This document shows positions 42,004 to 55,700 of a DNA stretch of 64,000 nt, piece by piece. Each line of letters begins with the position of its first letter. Position 1 is the first letter of the stretch. Location: the NCBI GenBank assembly GCA_023213395.1, contig CM041465.1:46383741-46447740 (forward strand), in the 5' to 3' direction. Under the pieces are notes generated by a model, which saw nothing but the letters and a program-made list of their open reading frames with translations, was not told the DNA's origin and did not search any database. This DNA is from Cycas panzhihuaensis (Eukaryota > Cycadophyta). Both the position numbers and the translations under genes were made by a program.

Positions 42004-45000
42004 GCTTCCTCTTATTTCAAAGAGATAGGGGTATTGTTATTGTATTTTACTTTTTAACTCGCATGTTGCCTCTTTTAATGTTAAGTGCTTCTATTATACT
42101 TTGACCTTCTTGATGTTCCTATTACTTAATATCTTTTCTCTTTGATCCAAGATCCTTAAGGGATTTCTTTAAAATTTATGATTGATCTAGCTATGATATT
42201 AGTCTAGTTGAATGAATGCTTTGAATTTCATATGTATTTCTTTAGTAATAAGATATTAAACAGATTATAAATTTGAAGATTTAGGGGTAGGGAAATCCTA
42301 TAGGTGACTTTTCCTATTCTCTCTAAGATCTCAAATGGACCATAGTACCTTGGTGATAGTGTTTTGTGCTTACTTAAGTCAAATAAACTATTCTTAGGTC
42401 TTACTCATAGGAATAAATGATCACCAACTTGAACTCTTGTGCTATCCTTTTTAGATTTTCATAGCTCTTTTACCTATCTTGAACTATCTTTAGCTATAAT
42501 ATAATGTTAGTTGCTTATCTATCTTCTATAATATTTTAGAGCCTAATATGTGTTTATTCTCAATATTCTCCCAATGAATGGGTTTGTTATATCTTATTTC
42601 ATTTAATGCTTTAAAATTAATCATACCCAAATATAAATGAATGCCATTATTATAGCTAAATCCATCCAAGTGGAGATGGTTCTCCCAACCAAATGGTTAT
42701 TTCATTATGTACATTCATGTTAAATCTTTAAGAACTTAATTTTCCCTTTCTGTTTACCCATGAGTTTCTAGATGGTATGTTGTACTAAATTTTAGCTTTA
42801 GTCCTAACTCTTGAAATATGGATTGCCAAAATTTTGAAGTGAATTTTAACATCTTTATATGATATAATGGCTTTTGAAATACCTTGTAATCTCACAATTT
42901 ATATCATAAAAGTAGAAGCTATATTAGAAGAAATATAAATAGTGCATATTAGAATAAAGTGTGTTAATATTATTAACTTATCCACTACTACCATAATGGT
43001 ATCATGTTGTCAGAAACGCTTTGGTAAACCTATGGTAAAATCCCTAGTAATTATTTCCCATGTCTATTTTAGAATTTCTAATGGTTGTAGCTTTTTTTTT
43101 TTTTAATTCTTGTTCTCTATGTTAACTCTTTGGTGTGATAGACACTTCATTATAAAACTCATAATATCACTATTTATACTTGGCTAATAAAACAATTTTT
43201 TCACTAATGCATAAGTTTCATGATAACTAAGATGACCTAAATATAATATAACATGGGCCTTGTGGATGATTAAATTCCTAATTTCTAAATCCTAAGGCAT
43301 ATAGATTCATTGTTATAAGATTAGTATATCACTTTTTGCTAATTAGAAATCTATGTACTTTCTCAAGAGTTTGACTTTCACATTGAATTGAGCATGTTGA
43401 CTTTACAAGAACTCCTTAACTTGCCCATATAATTCATCTTTCCTATGTGCTTTTAAAATGGAGTTAATAAAGTCAAGTTATTATATACTCATTGCAACAA
43501 CATACTTATGTTGACTTAAAGTATCAACCACTTTTTTTTTGCCCTTAATATATTATGGTTGAAAATCATACCCATATAAACATTCTGTCCACCTAAGCTA
43601 TGTTGCATTAAGGTGTAGTTGTGTGACTATATGCTTGAGACTATCATAATTTATATGAAACTTAGAAAGCTTTTTCCTAGTGAGTAATACCTTCATACTT
43701 TAAGTGATTGTATAACTATTACAAGCTTTAAAACATGAATAGGATATTTTCTTTTGTGATTCTTCAATTTTTTAAACTCATAAGAAACAACTTGGCTGCC
43801 TTGTATTAAAATTACACTAAAACCTTTGACACTTGTATTAGTAGAAACTAAGAATTCCGCACTCAAATTGAGTATAATAAGTATGGTAGCAATTATTAGT
43901 AACTACTTTAATAGCTAAAAGCTTTCTTTATGCAAATTTATCCATATAAAATTTATCCCCTCATTTTGTAAAGAAGTGATAAGACCTACATTTATGGAAA
44001 TAATTTCAACATAGTTTTGGCAATAACTTGCAATATCCATAAGATGCACCTCATAGGTGTTCTTAGGTGGCAACCAATTTATGATTGCTATGATCTTTTG
44101 TAGGTCAATAAAAATACATGCTTCTAAGATAATATGTCCTAAGTAATGCACTTCTTCTTTATAAAAATCATATTTTCTTAACTTGGCATATAACCTATGT
44201 TCTCTAAGAAGTTATAACACAATATGAAAATGCTCTTTATGTTCTTCTTCAGTCTTCAAATAGATTAAGATGTGATTAATGGATATGATGATGAATTTGT
44301 CCAAGTACTTTCTGAATATGTTATGCATTAAGTACATGAATATAAAAAGTGTATTAGTTAAACTAAATGGCATTACCAAAAATTTATAATGCCTATACCT
44401 TATCTTAATAGTTATTTTGATGATATTATCCTCCTTGATTCTAATTTAATAATAGTTGGATCTTGAATCTATTTTGGTAAAAAACTTCTCTCCTTTCATT
44501 TGAATAAATAAGTCTAAAATTCTATGAAAGGGATATTTGTTATTGATTATTTCCTTATTTAGCCAATTAAAATTTATATATAGTATTTCTTCACAAATAA
44601 AACATGTGCTCCCTATTATGAAATAACAAGTTTAATGAGACCTTTGTTAAGTAGATCTTACAGTTTCATCTTCAATTCCATTGCATTGGAGAGTAGCTCC
44701 ATTTTTAGCACAAACTCAATCACATAATCAATATCCTTCTTGGGTAGCAACCTTGGAAGCTCATTTAGAAACATACCCTTGAACTCTTAAATAATAGGGA
44801 GATCTTCAAGTATGTGTCCCTTAAGAGTTTCTCCCTCATTAACATGTGAAACATGTGATTGGAATCCCTTCCTTGAGAATTTATTCACTTGCCTTGAACT
44901 TTATTGTAGTGCTTATACTATGATAAATTGATGATAAACTTACCTCCCTTTGATTACTACATGTACTTATATATCACCTTCTTCCTAAATCATATTTTAT

Positions 45001-46860
45001 AGTATAGGCTATATTTTAATATTATGGTCTCTACCTTATAATCCTAATCCTTAAAAAAATTTTTTTGGTGAAATGCCCCCACTCATTGCACTAATAGGAT
45101 CTAGCATCTCCCACATTCATAGGACCATTACTATTTGGTAATTTAGGTCTTGGGTTACCTATTAGGTGATTGAAGATACCTATTCCTTGATTGTATGGTG
45201 GGGATTTATGTGGTAGAGGACTAAAATTTCCCCTTCATTAGTCATACCTTTTATGGAATTTTTCTTTCCATATAACTTGATTATCATAAGACTTCTTGAT
45301 GCAATCTTTAAAATGCCCAACCTTGTAAATTGCTCCATTTAAGGTCTTAGTTTTTTGAATCCCCATTGATTTCTGGATAGGATCATTTATACCTTGAAGA
45401 AAGCTTTGTGTCTTTATCTTTTATTATTGGACATAAGTTATATATTAAAGGAGTTCCGTGAATTGCATTTTGTATTCAGTAGCAGACATCCTTCCCTATC
45501 TTAGACAATGTAAGGAGCTAGCCTTGTTATTAAAATATTATTCTAAGAGGTATATCTTTAAGTATTTAATATCCTTCACCCTCTTATGGTGCTCTCACTA
45601 TAATACTATAAACTATAATTCTTAATTTCTTATTAAAACTATATTAATTTAATCTAGAGTACTTTTTAAAACCAAGCAACCATGCTTCTACTTTACCTTC
45701 ACTTTAAGTTTCTCCATTGAAGGTAAGATATTTTACCTTTCTTATTTTTAATAGAATCCCCTTTCTTCTACCTTTATGCTCTCCTTGTGTTACTCTTAGG
45801 GTACCACTAGAAGACTTAATACTAATGGAATGATGCTCCCCATCACTATTGAGGGTCCTTCTCTTTTGTCTTCTACTTAAATGCTCATGAGTTTATGGTT
45901 ATTACATTCTACCTCTCCTTCCATTGCTCCTAGTGGGTTAATACCACTTATCTTACCTATCTTGATCAATGGTTTATTAAAAGTTATGGAGCATTGCCTT
46001 ATGGTTCTTCATAATAATGTCATACACCCTTATAATCCTTTCATTATCTTCTTTGTATTATAAGCTAAGCATAGTCCCTACTAAGTTAATCAAAATGTCA
46101 TTATATTGATTCTCTCCATGTCATTAAATTTATTTAGCTCTAACATCTTTAGTGCTCTCTTTATTTTCCTTGAGCTACCCTTAAATTAATCGTATACTAG
46201 ATTCTTCCTCTCCTAATGATGATTTCTATTTACTTGTGTGATCCCTTTCTAAATCTTTGATAATTTCCTATTAATGTGCTTGTTATTAACCTTATGCTTT
46301 AATACTAGCTATAAGGGTCTAGTCCCTTTAGACTTGAGTCACCCTTACCCTTCCTAGCTAGAACTCACTTGAATTAGCCAACTAAGGCTAGCACCTACTA
46401 TCATAACTTGAAATGAAGAAGCTTAATTAGAGTATCTCATGTACATTAAAATATATTTTTCCAATAGATGTAACAAGTCTAAGTGGATATGGATGCTTTA
46501 AAATTATGACTAGATTACTTCTAATAATATTATTAATAAATACAAATAACAAGCTAATATGAGTCAAACACTAGACCAACTTGTAAGAAATGCCTTAAGG
46601 GAAAAAATAACTAGATTGCTTAGGTGGATTCACTACCTAAAACCATTTAAAATCTTGAGAATGAAGTCACCCTTGTACTAGAATATGTGATATGTACAAT
46701 GGAGTTTTCATAATTCTATCAACATGCAATCCTAATTCTGCTTCAATGACTGCTCTATTTACTCTATTGTAAATATAAGCTACTATAATATTCAAATTTT
46801 CTACATAATAGTTCACCTTTTAAATCTTTAATATGTAATTAGAATTTTTGTAATATTAAG
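42004..46860 (-). pseudogene. gypsy5 gag-pol (chromovirus) remnant
   Basis: Minus-strand order: gag (about 46,600-45,150); zinc knuckle with CNEWGHFTKK (about 45,110-45,060); protease region; RT (about 44,720-43,960) with DLLNKGLIK, GAHVLFVKK, FTKIDSRSNYY, YRHYKFLVMPFSLTN, a catalytic segment degraded to INHILIYLK, then LREHRLYAKL and a longer open frame (44,151-43,915) with HYLGHIILE, IIAIINWLPPKNTYEV and ASYCQNYVEIIS; integrase (about 43,450-42,600) with TWEIITRDFTIGLPK and HDTIMVVVDKLI (about 43,050-42,970). This wording is typical of chromoviruses. It is heavily mutated and inactive. The 3' end is cut by element X. Confidence 0.8.
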
Positions 46861-46865
46861 TCTCC

Positions 46866-48450
46866 CACTTAACACTTGTATTTTAAGACTTAACCATATA
46901 ATGCCATATCATATATGGTCCACCACTTAATCAATCTCCTAGAACTATCTCATAGTATCCTATCTTGTATGTCCCACTAATTCAAACGTGTTTCATACCA
47001 CATAAGACTTACTCATACAAAATCTCATAATTATTAAATTATTAGAATGGCACTCTTGATCACGGTTACTAGAAAAAACCCTCAATCATTTTGTCAAGAT
47101 ATTAGTAGAGAACTTTTGGTCATGGTTACTAATAAAGTCTCTTAGTCATTCTATCATACCACTAGAGTCTCTTAGTCATGGTTACTAGTAGGGTATTCTT
47201 GGTCATTTAATCTTATAATCTCAATGAAGGATACCTTATGAAATAAGTTCTTTCAATAGATAAGTAGGGCAAGGCTATAAGACTCACATATTTTCAAACA
47301 TTATGCCTATTAACATAGCCCTATGAGATTAAAAAAATAATTCATATACATATTTATGACACCTAGTAATCAAGACCTTTTCATGGTTTGAACATAATCA
47401 ATTAAGAGATATAGTTCATAATGGAGAGTGCCTTCTAGAATTGTAGTTCTAGGATATGATTTCATATAGTAAATAATGCACATGAACCTTCTTATATTAA
47501 TTGCCTACCTCTAAATTTAATCTTCCTACTCATTCAATTGTGAGAATTCAAAGAAACTAACACCATTAGATTTAGATACCTCCCTTTTATGAACATGGTG
47601 AAACTCAAATTTAGAACTCAAATCTAACCCTTATAAAAATCATTTGGTTGCTCACTAGCTCTCTACATCATTTTCCTATACCAAAAACTATATGCATCAA
47701 AACTCTCTTCTTATAAATGGCTTAAGATGATTTTCATAAGAAGAATAATGACCCCCTTTGTATTCTTCCTCCTTAGACTAATACTCCTCTCCCTAAGCAT
47801 AAGTTGGCCTACTCTCATTAATTCCATTAAGATAGAGTGAAAATATTAGAGCAAGGTCACTACAATAGTTATCAAAGTTATGGAAGTTAGCAAAACTATC
47901 AGTTGTTATTATGTATAATTAGTTAAAACATCTTCTTATGAAGAATTCCATAATTGTCTCTACTTACCTAAGTATACAGACACCTCTATTGAAACTCCAA
48001 CAAGATTAGTTTAACCTAAAACTATCAATAAATGAGAAAGTTATAGATAAAAAAGCATGAGGCATTATGCTTGCAACCATTCTTGCTCTTAGAACTCTTT
48101 GAAAACTTCCCAATTACAAGTAGCATTTAGGTGTCATCTATTAATTGGTTTGGTAGATTTCTCTCTCATAAACTCTTTGTTCATTCATACTTTCATATAC
48201 CTATGAGTTCCCTCTTTCACTAGGCCTCTCAATGCTCATTGTATGCTTAAATCTATCTGTGGTGTTTTAATTATATTTTGCTTCCTCATACATGCAAATT
48301 TCTAACTCATCCCTCAAATATTTTCTTATAATTCTATGAGATATAAGTTGTGAGTTCAAGACTTGTGCTTCCTAACTCATGCTTGCAACCTTCAATAGTT
48401 AACAACTACCCTCTTCCTTCACAAGTTAGGACTTACAAGTTAATGAGTAA
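46866..48450 (-). repeat. gypsy5 5' LTR (right), first part
   Basis: Matches 26,315 to about 27,910 in order, with the same internal recurrences of GGTCATGGTTACTA and AGTCTCTTAGTC (47,060-47,200). Interrupted by Copia3 at 48,450 and resumes at 59,183. Confidence 0.8.
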
Positions 48451-48791
48451 TATGGTAAGCTTTCACTACATGTTAGAGGGTTAATATATCAGGAGGTTAA
48501 GTGTTAAGGAGGTTAAAGTTAAGAGTATTTAATAATAGGGGAAATATATGATTGGTTAGCTTAGTGGTAGAATAATATAATAATGGGGAGATCCTCCTAT
48601 AAATATAATACACCCACCTCATATAAGGCTATGTTACTTAATATAATTATATTAGGGTTCACTTTAGTGTCCTTTGGTTCTCTTTTAGTGCTCTTCACAT
48701 CCATCAACCACTCCATCTACCTACATCAAATTTTCACTTATCTTTCTCTTATTTTGTATATTGTATGGGTAACAAAGGCAATCCTACTGTA
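48451..48791 (+). repeat. Copia3 5' LTR
   Basis: 341 bp, TATGGTAAGCTTTCAC to CCTACTGTA, matching 58,848-59,177. It includes CCTATAAATATAATAC at about 48,596-48,611, a good TATA-box candidate conserved in the other LTR (CCTATAAATATGATAC at 58,993). Confidence 0.9.
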
Positions 48792-48793
48792 TA

Positions 48794-48812
48794 TGGTATT
48801 AAAACAACGTTA
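48794..48812 (+). other. Copia3 primer binding site
   Basis: TGGTATTAAAACAACGTTA, a C-to-T-altered form of the TGGTATCAGAGC complement of initiator-Met tRNA with the common following GTTAG, two bases after the LTR. Confidence 0.85.
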
Positions 48813-48867
48813 GATGGTAATCTTTTTTTCTATTATAGTGTAGGGTTTGAAGGCATATCTAGGTGTA

Positions 48868-49163
48868 CGTTGGGATAATGGCCATCCTCAACATGTGTAT
48901 GCATGCACCTAGGGCCCCCAAAAGCCACCTAGACCCGCCTAGTACCCACCAGATCTAACATCCAATCATTTATGAGTATACCAAGGTAGGTACTATGTTT
49001 ATTTTATTTAATTTATTATTATTATTTTGAATTATTGAGTAGAGGTATTTACCACCTATCTCCCTAGTGTTTTTTAACACCACCAACCATTCAGAAGTGA
49101 TTATTAACTCAAATATGTATTCTACTTTGTAATCTACAGTCTGCTCTACTCCTTGCACCTTCA
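48868..49163 (+). repeat. Copia2 5' LTR
   Basis: About 296 bp starting CGTTGGGATAATGG (TG changed to CG) and ending CACCTTCA. It matches 56,992-57,314, for example the shared run of TTATT units and CATTCAGAAGTGATTATT. The 3' copy has about 30 bp extra near 57,185-57,215. Confidence 0.85.
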
Positions 49164-49165
49164 TT

Positions 49166-49176
49166 TAGTATTAGAG
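49166..49176 (+). other. Copia2 primer binding site
   Basis: TAGTATTAGAG, the initiator-Met complement TGGTATCAGAG with two transitions, two bases after the LTR. Confidence 0.8.
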
Positions 49177-49177
49177 T

Positions 49178-52100
49178 GTTGATCTACCTTCATAGTAAGC
49201 ATATATTTTGATAATACATCACTTTTATATAGTTTTATTAATATTTTTTATATAGTTTTTGTTAATATTTAGCTATAATTGATATGTATGCTCCATTTGA
49301 TTAGCATTTCTTTAATTTTTATAGCTATAGTATGTGAATTCATCCCAGTAGTCATTTGGTGTAATTATTTTAAAGTTTCATTTGATATTTTTTGAGATTT
49401 TAATCATTTTCCATCAATTTTTTTAAGGATTTTTTAAGTTCTTGAACTTTGGAAGGCTACTGTAAACTCCAAGCTACTCAGAACCACATCAAATGACCAC
49501 TTGTTGGATTCATATCTAAGTCCTCTATGCTCCAAAAAAGACAGTTTGAAAAACTATCACTCATATAGTGAGTTATAGCTCTTAGAAGCTCAATGTATCA
49601 TGTTGTCTCCTAAAACCCCCAGACATTAAAGTTGACATCACTTCGTTTAGATTTATTTCTCACAAGTTTTCTCTAAAACTTAGTAGAAAGGTATTTTTGA
49701 GCATGTAGAATCTATTCGTGATGTTTTTTTTGCCCAGTTTTAGCCATATGAACCCTACACCCTCCTTAGTCTCTCGATATTTAGTAGGCTCATTCTTATT
49801 CTGTGCTTATCTATTTCTCTTAAAATTTTAGGGACACCTAGACATCGACAAGATCAAGCCACCTCTATGTTTTTGTCATGTTTTATTACTCTAGTGAGAA
49901 TAATGAGCTCCTAGAGTGACCACTATTTATGTGCTCTTCATTCTGTTAGTTTTCAATAGTATTTATTAAAAAATTATATTTTTTTGAGATATTTCTTAGT
50001 GATTTGCCCTCTATGTCCTCTATCCACTGTGTGACTTATGTGGGCTTCTCTTCATCAAAATTCCATTTATTTTTGAAGTTTTTTTCTCTGTTCTTCATCA
50101 AAGATCTGTTGCACCCTCCTCTGCATCAATCTGGATCGATTTCAGGTTAATTTCATTGAGTTTCAACAAACGTTTTTGCCTCTACATCACCTTTTTTTTA
50201 TGGCCAAGTATTTTCATTAAAATTTTTAATTTTTTTTAAAGGTTTCAATTAAATTTAATCCTTATTTAAGATACATTATTTTTGGGTTTAAGTCCCCTTC
50301 ATCCACTAGCTCAGGGTCCCATTTGGGATCCATACGATCCTAATCTTTGGTAGATTTCAATTTTGAATAAGTTTGTTTGATTTTTTTTTGGTATTTCCAA
50401 AACTTTTATTAGTTATTTGATAAATTTTAAGATTCATGACCCCCTTAGGGTTATAGTCGCTAGTCCCGTGCCTCCTCATATGACTAGTAGTCCATTTACA
50501 AAGGGGCTAAACTTCAATATATTCATTTTTTAATTTTTTACCTAAATAAGACTACTTACATTTTTAGCCATATCCCAGCGCCAGGGAGTCAGATTTTTAA
50601 TTTGCTAGACCCGTTGGATTCTTGACTTAGAGATATATAACTTATAGTCCTCATTTGCTTGATTTGAGCCACTATTTATAGAGTTTGATCATGTTAAAAT
50701 TGACCTTCATTTATTGTTAATATTACATTAGCCATAAATAGATCTTTTTATTGTTTCATTAATAACTTGAGTTCTATAGCTATGTTTCTCAAGCTATCTA
50801 AAATGTTAGAAAGTTTTTTTAGAGATCTTCGTAATAGAATAGGTTTCATCTTATTCTAACATCATTTTATAGGTCATCGATATCCTTAAAGTGAAGGCTT
50901 TGTTTCAATCATAGTTTGACATTTTTAGAGATATTTTGAGCCAAAATTTCTTTCCAACTAAATAGATTTGATTGATATTTATATACTAACTAATTATTGA
51001 CAATATTTTCTAGTGTTTATAAGATTTTCAAGCTATTTTGTACCTTTTTAGCATCTTTTTTGGCTTCTAGAGTAGCAAGAGCCCTATTCAGACAAAAAAC
51101 TATAAACGGGTACCTCTTACCTTATTATTTTCTTTCCACTACATCTAAAAGTGAATCTAAGTAGGTTTTGTGTTTGTTTAAGGAGTTTTCCTAGAGGATT
51201 TATGCCTATTTAAGTCTATTTACCTTTTTAAATGCTTCAAAAGATACACCTTATTTACAAAAGAATCCAACTAAAGAGCTCACTTACCTTTTACTTACAT
51301 TACATCCAAAAGTATTTACAAGTAATCTTATTCACTTTAAGGTCATTATTTCATAAGTTGAAGGAAATTTTATTTGCTTTAAGGCCCTCATACTTCTTAA
51401 AATCGTATAAGTACATTACATTGCATAAATTATTAGTTTTGATCCTTTTAAAGCTTTAAGGCTCCCTTTTATTCAAGGATATCATTGCACATTTATATAC
51501 ATCATCTTTCATTATAAGGTTTCTTATATACATCCTTGTCAAAAATATTATAAGGCCTCTTATATTCATCTTTGTTGGAAAAGATTGTAAGCTATACATT
51601 GGTCTCCATTTCAAATCTTATTAGCTTTAAGTATTAATTAGCCATCTTATTGAAAGAAGATTGAAAGGTTCATCTCCTTGATTTATTTCACTTATAGTTT
51701 CAAATTGATTCATTGAAATAATCTCATTCAAGGTGCATATAGTCATTGAAAGCTGTTTAAAGTTATTTTTGTAAGGATCTTCTTCATTTAAAAGATAAAT
51801 ATTGCATAAGAAAATCTTGCTTGTATTTCATTGTTAAGATATCTTTGCATTAAGGCATTCGATTGAAAAAACATACGTACAATTTTTAGCTTTCCTTCTT
51901 TACAAGCAAGTTATTTTATTGTTCAAGGAGAATTCTTTAAAATTGAAAAAGAATAGTTGCATACTTATATCCATTGAAAGGAAATAGTTTAATCTTTGAT
52001 TTCATTTATCAATAGTGAGTTGATTTTAAAGCATTGATTATGTTTTCATTTGAAATTACATTTAGTCTTACTTATTTCAAGTTCATTTATTTCTTGATAT

Positions 52101-52752
52101 CAAAAGGAATCTCTTATTATTTAAGCAAGACCACATCTAATATATTATTTTCACATTAAATAAGATAATCACCTAAATCAACCACTCATTTTTCCAACCT
52201 TGTAAGGGGAATTGTTAGGACCCCTAAAGTTACCACCATGCATACGCCTTTGGCCTACTCATATTAGATGAGGAATGTCACTAGCTAGCAGGTGTATTAG
52301 GTGGTAGGCTAAGGTGTAGAATTTATCTATATTTCTAGAGTTTGGAGACCAAGGCTAGACTTAGAGAGGGTGAGTGCCTTGGTTAGCAAGTCCATCATCA
52401 TTAAATCTATCGCTAGGCATAAGATTAGTATAGGTAGACACATAAATTAAGGGGGTCTTAACACCTTCTTAACACCCTATATGCTGAGGTATATTGAGCT
52501 TAAAGCTCACATACTAGTATATTAGGTCCTTGGTTTTCCACTTGTAGGTAGGCACCACTAGACAGGATAGTAACTGTAGGATTCCCTTGGGACTTGGAGC
52601 CTAGAAAGCTTTGTAAGGATGAGGACACTCATTAAACACTTGGGAAAACTTTAAAACTTTATTTTTGGGTCAAGTTTTTAAAACCTTATTTGGACATTAT
52701 ATCTTTAAAGGTATTCTTATTAGAGGACTTAACAAAACCTAATTGAGACATA
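49178..52752 (+). other. Long unassigned leader of Copia2
   Basis: About 3.6 kb without a recognisable reading frame, T-rich on the plus strand. It has sections of different composition: 49,340-49,900 with CTTTGGAAGG and AGTTATAGCTC-like words; 50,270-50,650 with CCCC/GGGG-bearing words (GACCCCCTTAGGG); 51,200-52,150, a series of short units around TTTACAAAAG/TTCATTGAAA; and, after TTGTTAGGACCCC (52,211), a stretch with GTTAGG, TAACACC and GGTAGGCACC words. It could hide a solo LTR or another nested element, but I find no matching repeat or duplication in the window. Confidence 0.4.
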
Positions 52753-55700
52753 ATGGCATCCAACTTTGGTAATATGATTATCCCCAAATTTGATGGTTCT
52801 AATTTTCTAAATTAGAGTAGGAGGATAAGACCCATCCTCATAGCTAATGAAATGTGAGATATTATGATAATAGGATATACCAAATTAGGTCAAAACCTAA
52901 TAGATCTTAAGAAGCTAGCCTACAAAGCAAATGTCAAGAAAGATAATGAAGCACTTGTATTGATATTCTATACACTTGAAGACCATATATTTCCAAGAGT
53001 TAATAAATCAGTGACTTATAAAGAGGCTTGGGATACTTTGTAATTAATCTATGAAGGGGTTTCCTCATCAAAATTATAGACCTTAAGAAGCAAGTTTGAA
53101 AATCTTAAGATGATTCCAAATGAATCTATAACCAATTTTATGACCAAATTGTAAGATATAGTCAATCAGATGAGATTACTTAGGGATACATTAAATGAAC
53201 AAAGAGTAGTTGAATGAATCTTAAGATGTGTTAGTTCTATTAAGAGATTTGAAATGGTAGCTATTAGCATTAGTGTATTAAATACGTAACTGTATTGAAA
53301 TTAGAGCAATTAAGTACCCTCCTAATGGTAGTAGAGGAACAACAAAATACCAATGAATCTCTTGAACATGTTTTTGCTACTAAAGTAATAATACAATCTA
53401 ATTTTCAAGTAGGTACCTCCAAGACTAGGAATCAATCCCCAAAAGGAAGGAACAAGAACCCTAGATAGATGTACATTAATAAAGACAACCTAAATATCAA
53501 GCTCTACAACAAAGAAGATAAGGAGCTAATCCAAAGAATACTAGCCATGATAGGTACCAAAGGCAAGAAAGAAATCATGGGATAAGCTAATATTATCCAA
53601 ATTATCAAGGGGACATACCACCTCAAAGGACCAACCCTACTTATCCAAATAATATACAAAGGGAGACTCAAGATCCATTCATGGAAAGAGGGAGACCCTC
53701 TCATGTTGATAGGTCCTATCCTCATAGCAGGAGTCTAAGTTTTGGCAGAAGAGACTCACCTTATTATACATTGTATAATTATCTTCGCCATATAGAAGAT
53801 AAATTCTTTACTAAACACAGTCCACCAAATAAGGGAAGTGTTAATATTATTGTGGAAGTAAGGGAAAATAATCATCTTTTTCTATCTAGTTTCATTGCCC
53901 ATGAAGACAGGGATGATAGTTGATATATTGATTCAAGTTGTTCCACTCACATGACACATAAAGAGCATCTATTCAATACTTTAGATAGAACCAAAAATGT
54001 ATCAATTATGTTTGGTGATGATACCTCCCATGAGTCCATTGGAAGAGGTAATATAGTATTATAAATAGAATTAAGAAACTCTAGATACATTGATGATGTA
54101 CTTTATATGCCAGCCCTTAAGAAAAACCTTCTATCTATAGGATAGATGATGGGCTAAGATTACAAGGTAATATTTAATAATGGAGAATGCACTATTAAAA
54201 ACAAAAAATGAAATAAGGTGGTTGTAGCCAAAGGGAAAATTACTAAGGATAGACTCTTTAAATTAGTCCTTACTCCTTTTAACAATTATATTTTGAAAAC
54301 ATTAATAAAGCTTGATAGTGACATGTGGCATAAGAGATTTGGCCACTTGAGTTATAGAAGTCTGACACTAATGAAGAGGATGGATATGGTAGACGGGTTA
54401 CCACATATTGACATTGATAAAAGTATTTGTGAAGGATGCTTTCTTAGAAAACAACATAGGGAAACTTTTATAGACAATAGCCATAGAGCCAATGGATCTC
54501 TCTAATTAGTATATACATATATTTGTGGTCCCAGGGATCTCTCTAATTAGTATATACATATATTTGTGGATCTCTCTAATTAGTATATACATATATTTGT
54601 GTTCCCTTATTGGTAAGAGCCAGATATTTTAGTACATTCATTGATGATTTTACAAGGAAAATTTGGGTTTATTTTCTCAAATTCAAATTAGATTCTTTCT
54701 AATGCTTTGTTGATTTCAAAACCTATATGGAAAGACAAAGTGGATGTAAAATCCTCTCCTTATGATCAGATAATAGGGGAGAGTTCATTTAAAATAAATT
54801 CAAATCTTATTGTACTCATCACAAAATCAGGAGGTAACTTATGAACCCCTACACCTGCTTGTAAAATGGTATAGAAGAAAGGAAGAACCACACTATAGTC
54901 AAACTGGCTAGGTATATATTAAAAGATAAGAGACTAAGACATGAATTTTGGGTTAATGTAGTTTACATAACTGTCTACTTAATCTATAGATATACTACCA
55001 AGACACTAAGATGGAAAACTCCTGAAGAAGCTTGGATTGGATACAAGCCTAGTATTCATCACTTAAGAGTCTTTGGATTCTTAGCCTATGCGTATGTACC
55101 TCAATAAAGAAGATCTAAGCTTTATGATCATAGCATTAAATGCATATTCATTGGGTACAATAACGTCTCAAAATCTTACAAAGTTTATGATCCAAAATCT
55201 CGAAAGATCATAGTGAGTCGAGATATTAAATTCTAAGAAGATGACTATTACCATATTGATGATGCTCAAAATAAAGGGAATAGTGTGATGATTAATCTTC
55301 ATTCTACTAAGTCTAAATATATTCCACCTAGGCACGAATCAAGAATAACTATTGATGTATCAAGTAGGGAAGGAACCTCTTCTTAACCTCTACCACAACG
55401 GCTACCAAAATGAGTTTAAAGAAATCATGACATGGATAACATCCTGGATAATAACTACAATTGGAGATCTACTCATGTACATAGGGTAAATTTTTCCCTC
55501 ATGAGTTAACTTATGGAAACCCATGAGCCTCAAACCTTTAATGAGGCCAATACACATGATTTTTGGAGAAAGGAAATGGAGGAAGAATATAACTCCATTA
55601 TTATGAATGATACTTGGTAATTGGTTGACTTACCTCCCAATAAAAAGGTAATTGGTATCATGTGGGTTTATAAAACTAAGTTTTGATTATAGTGAGACAT

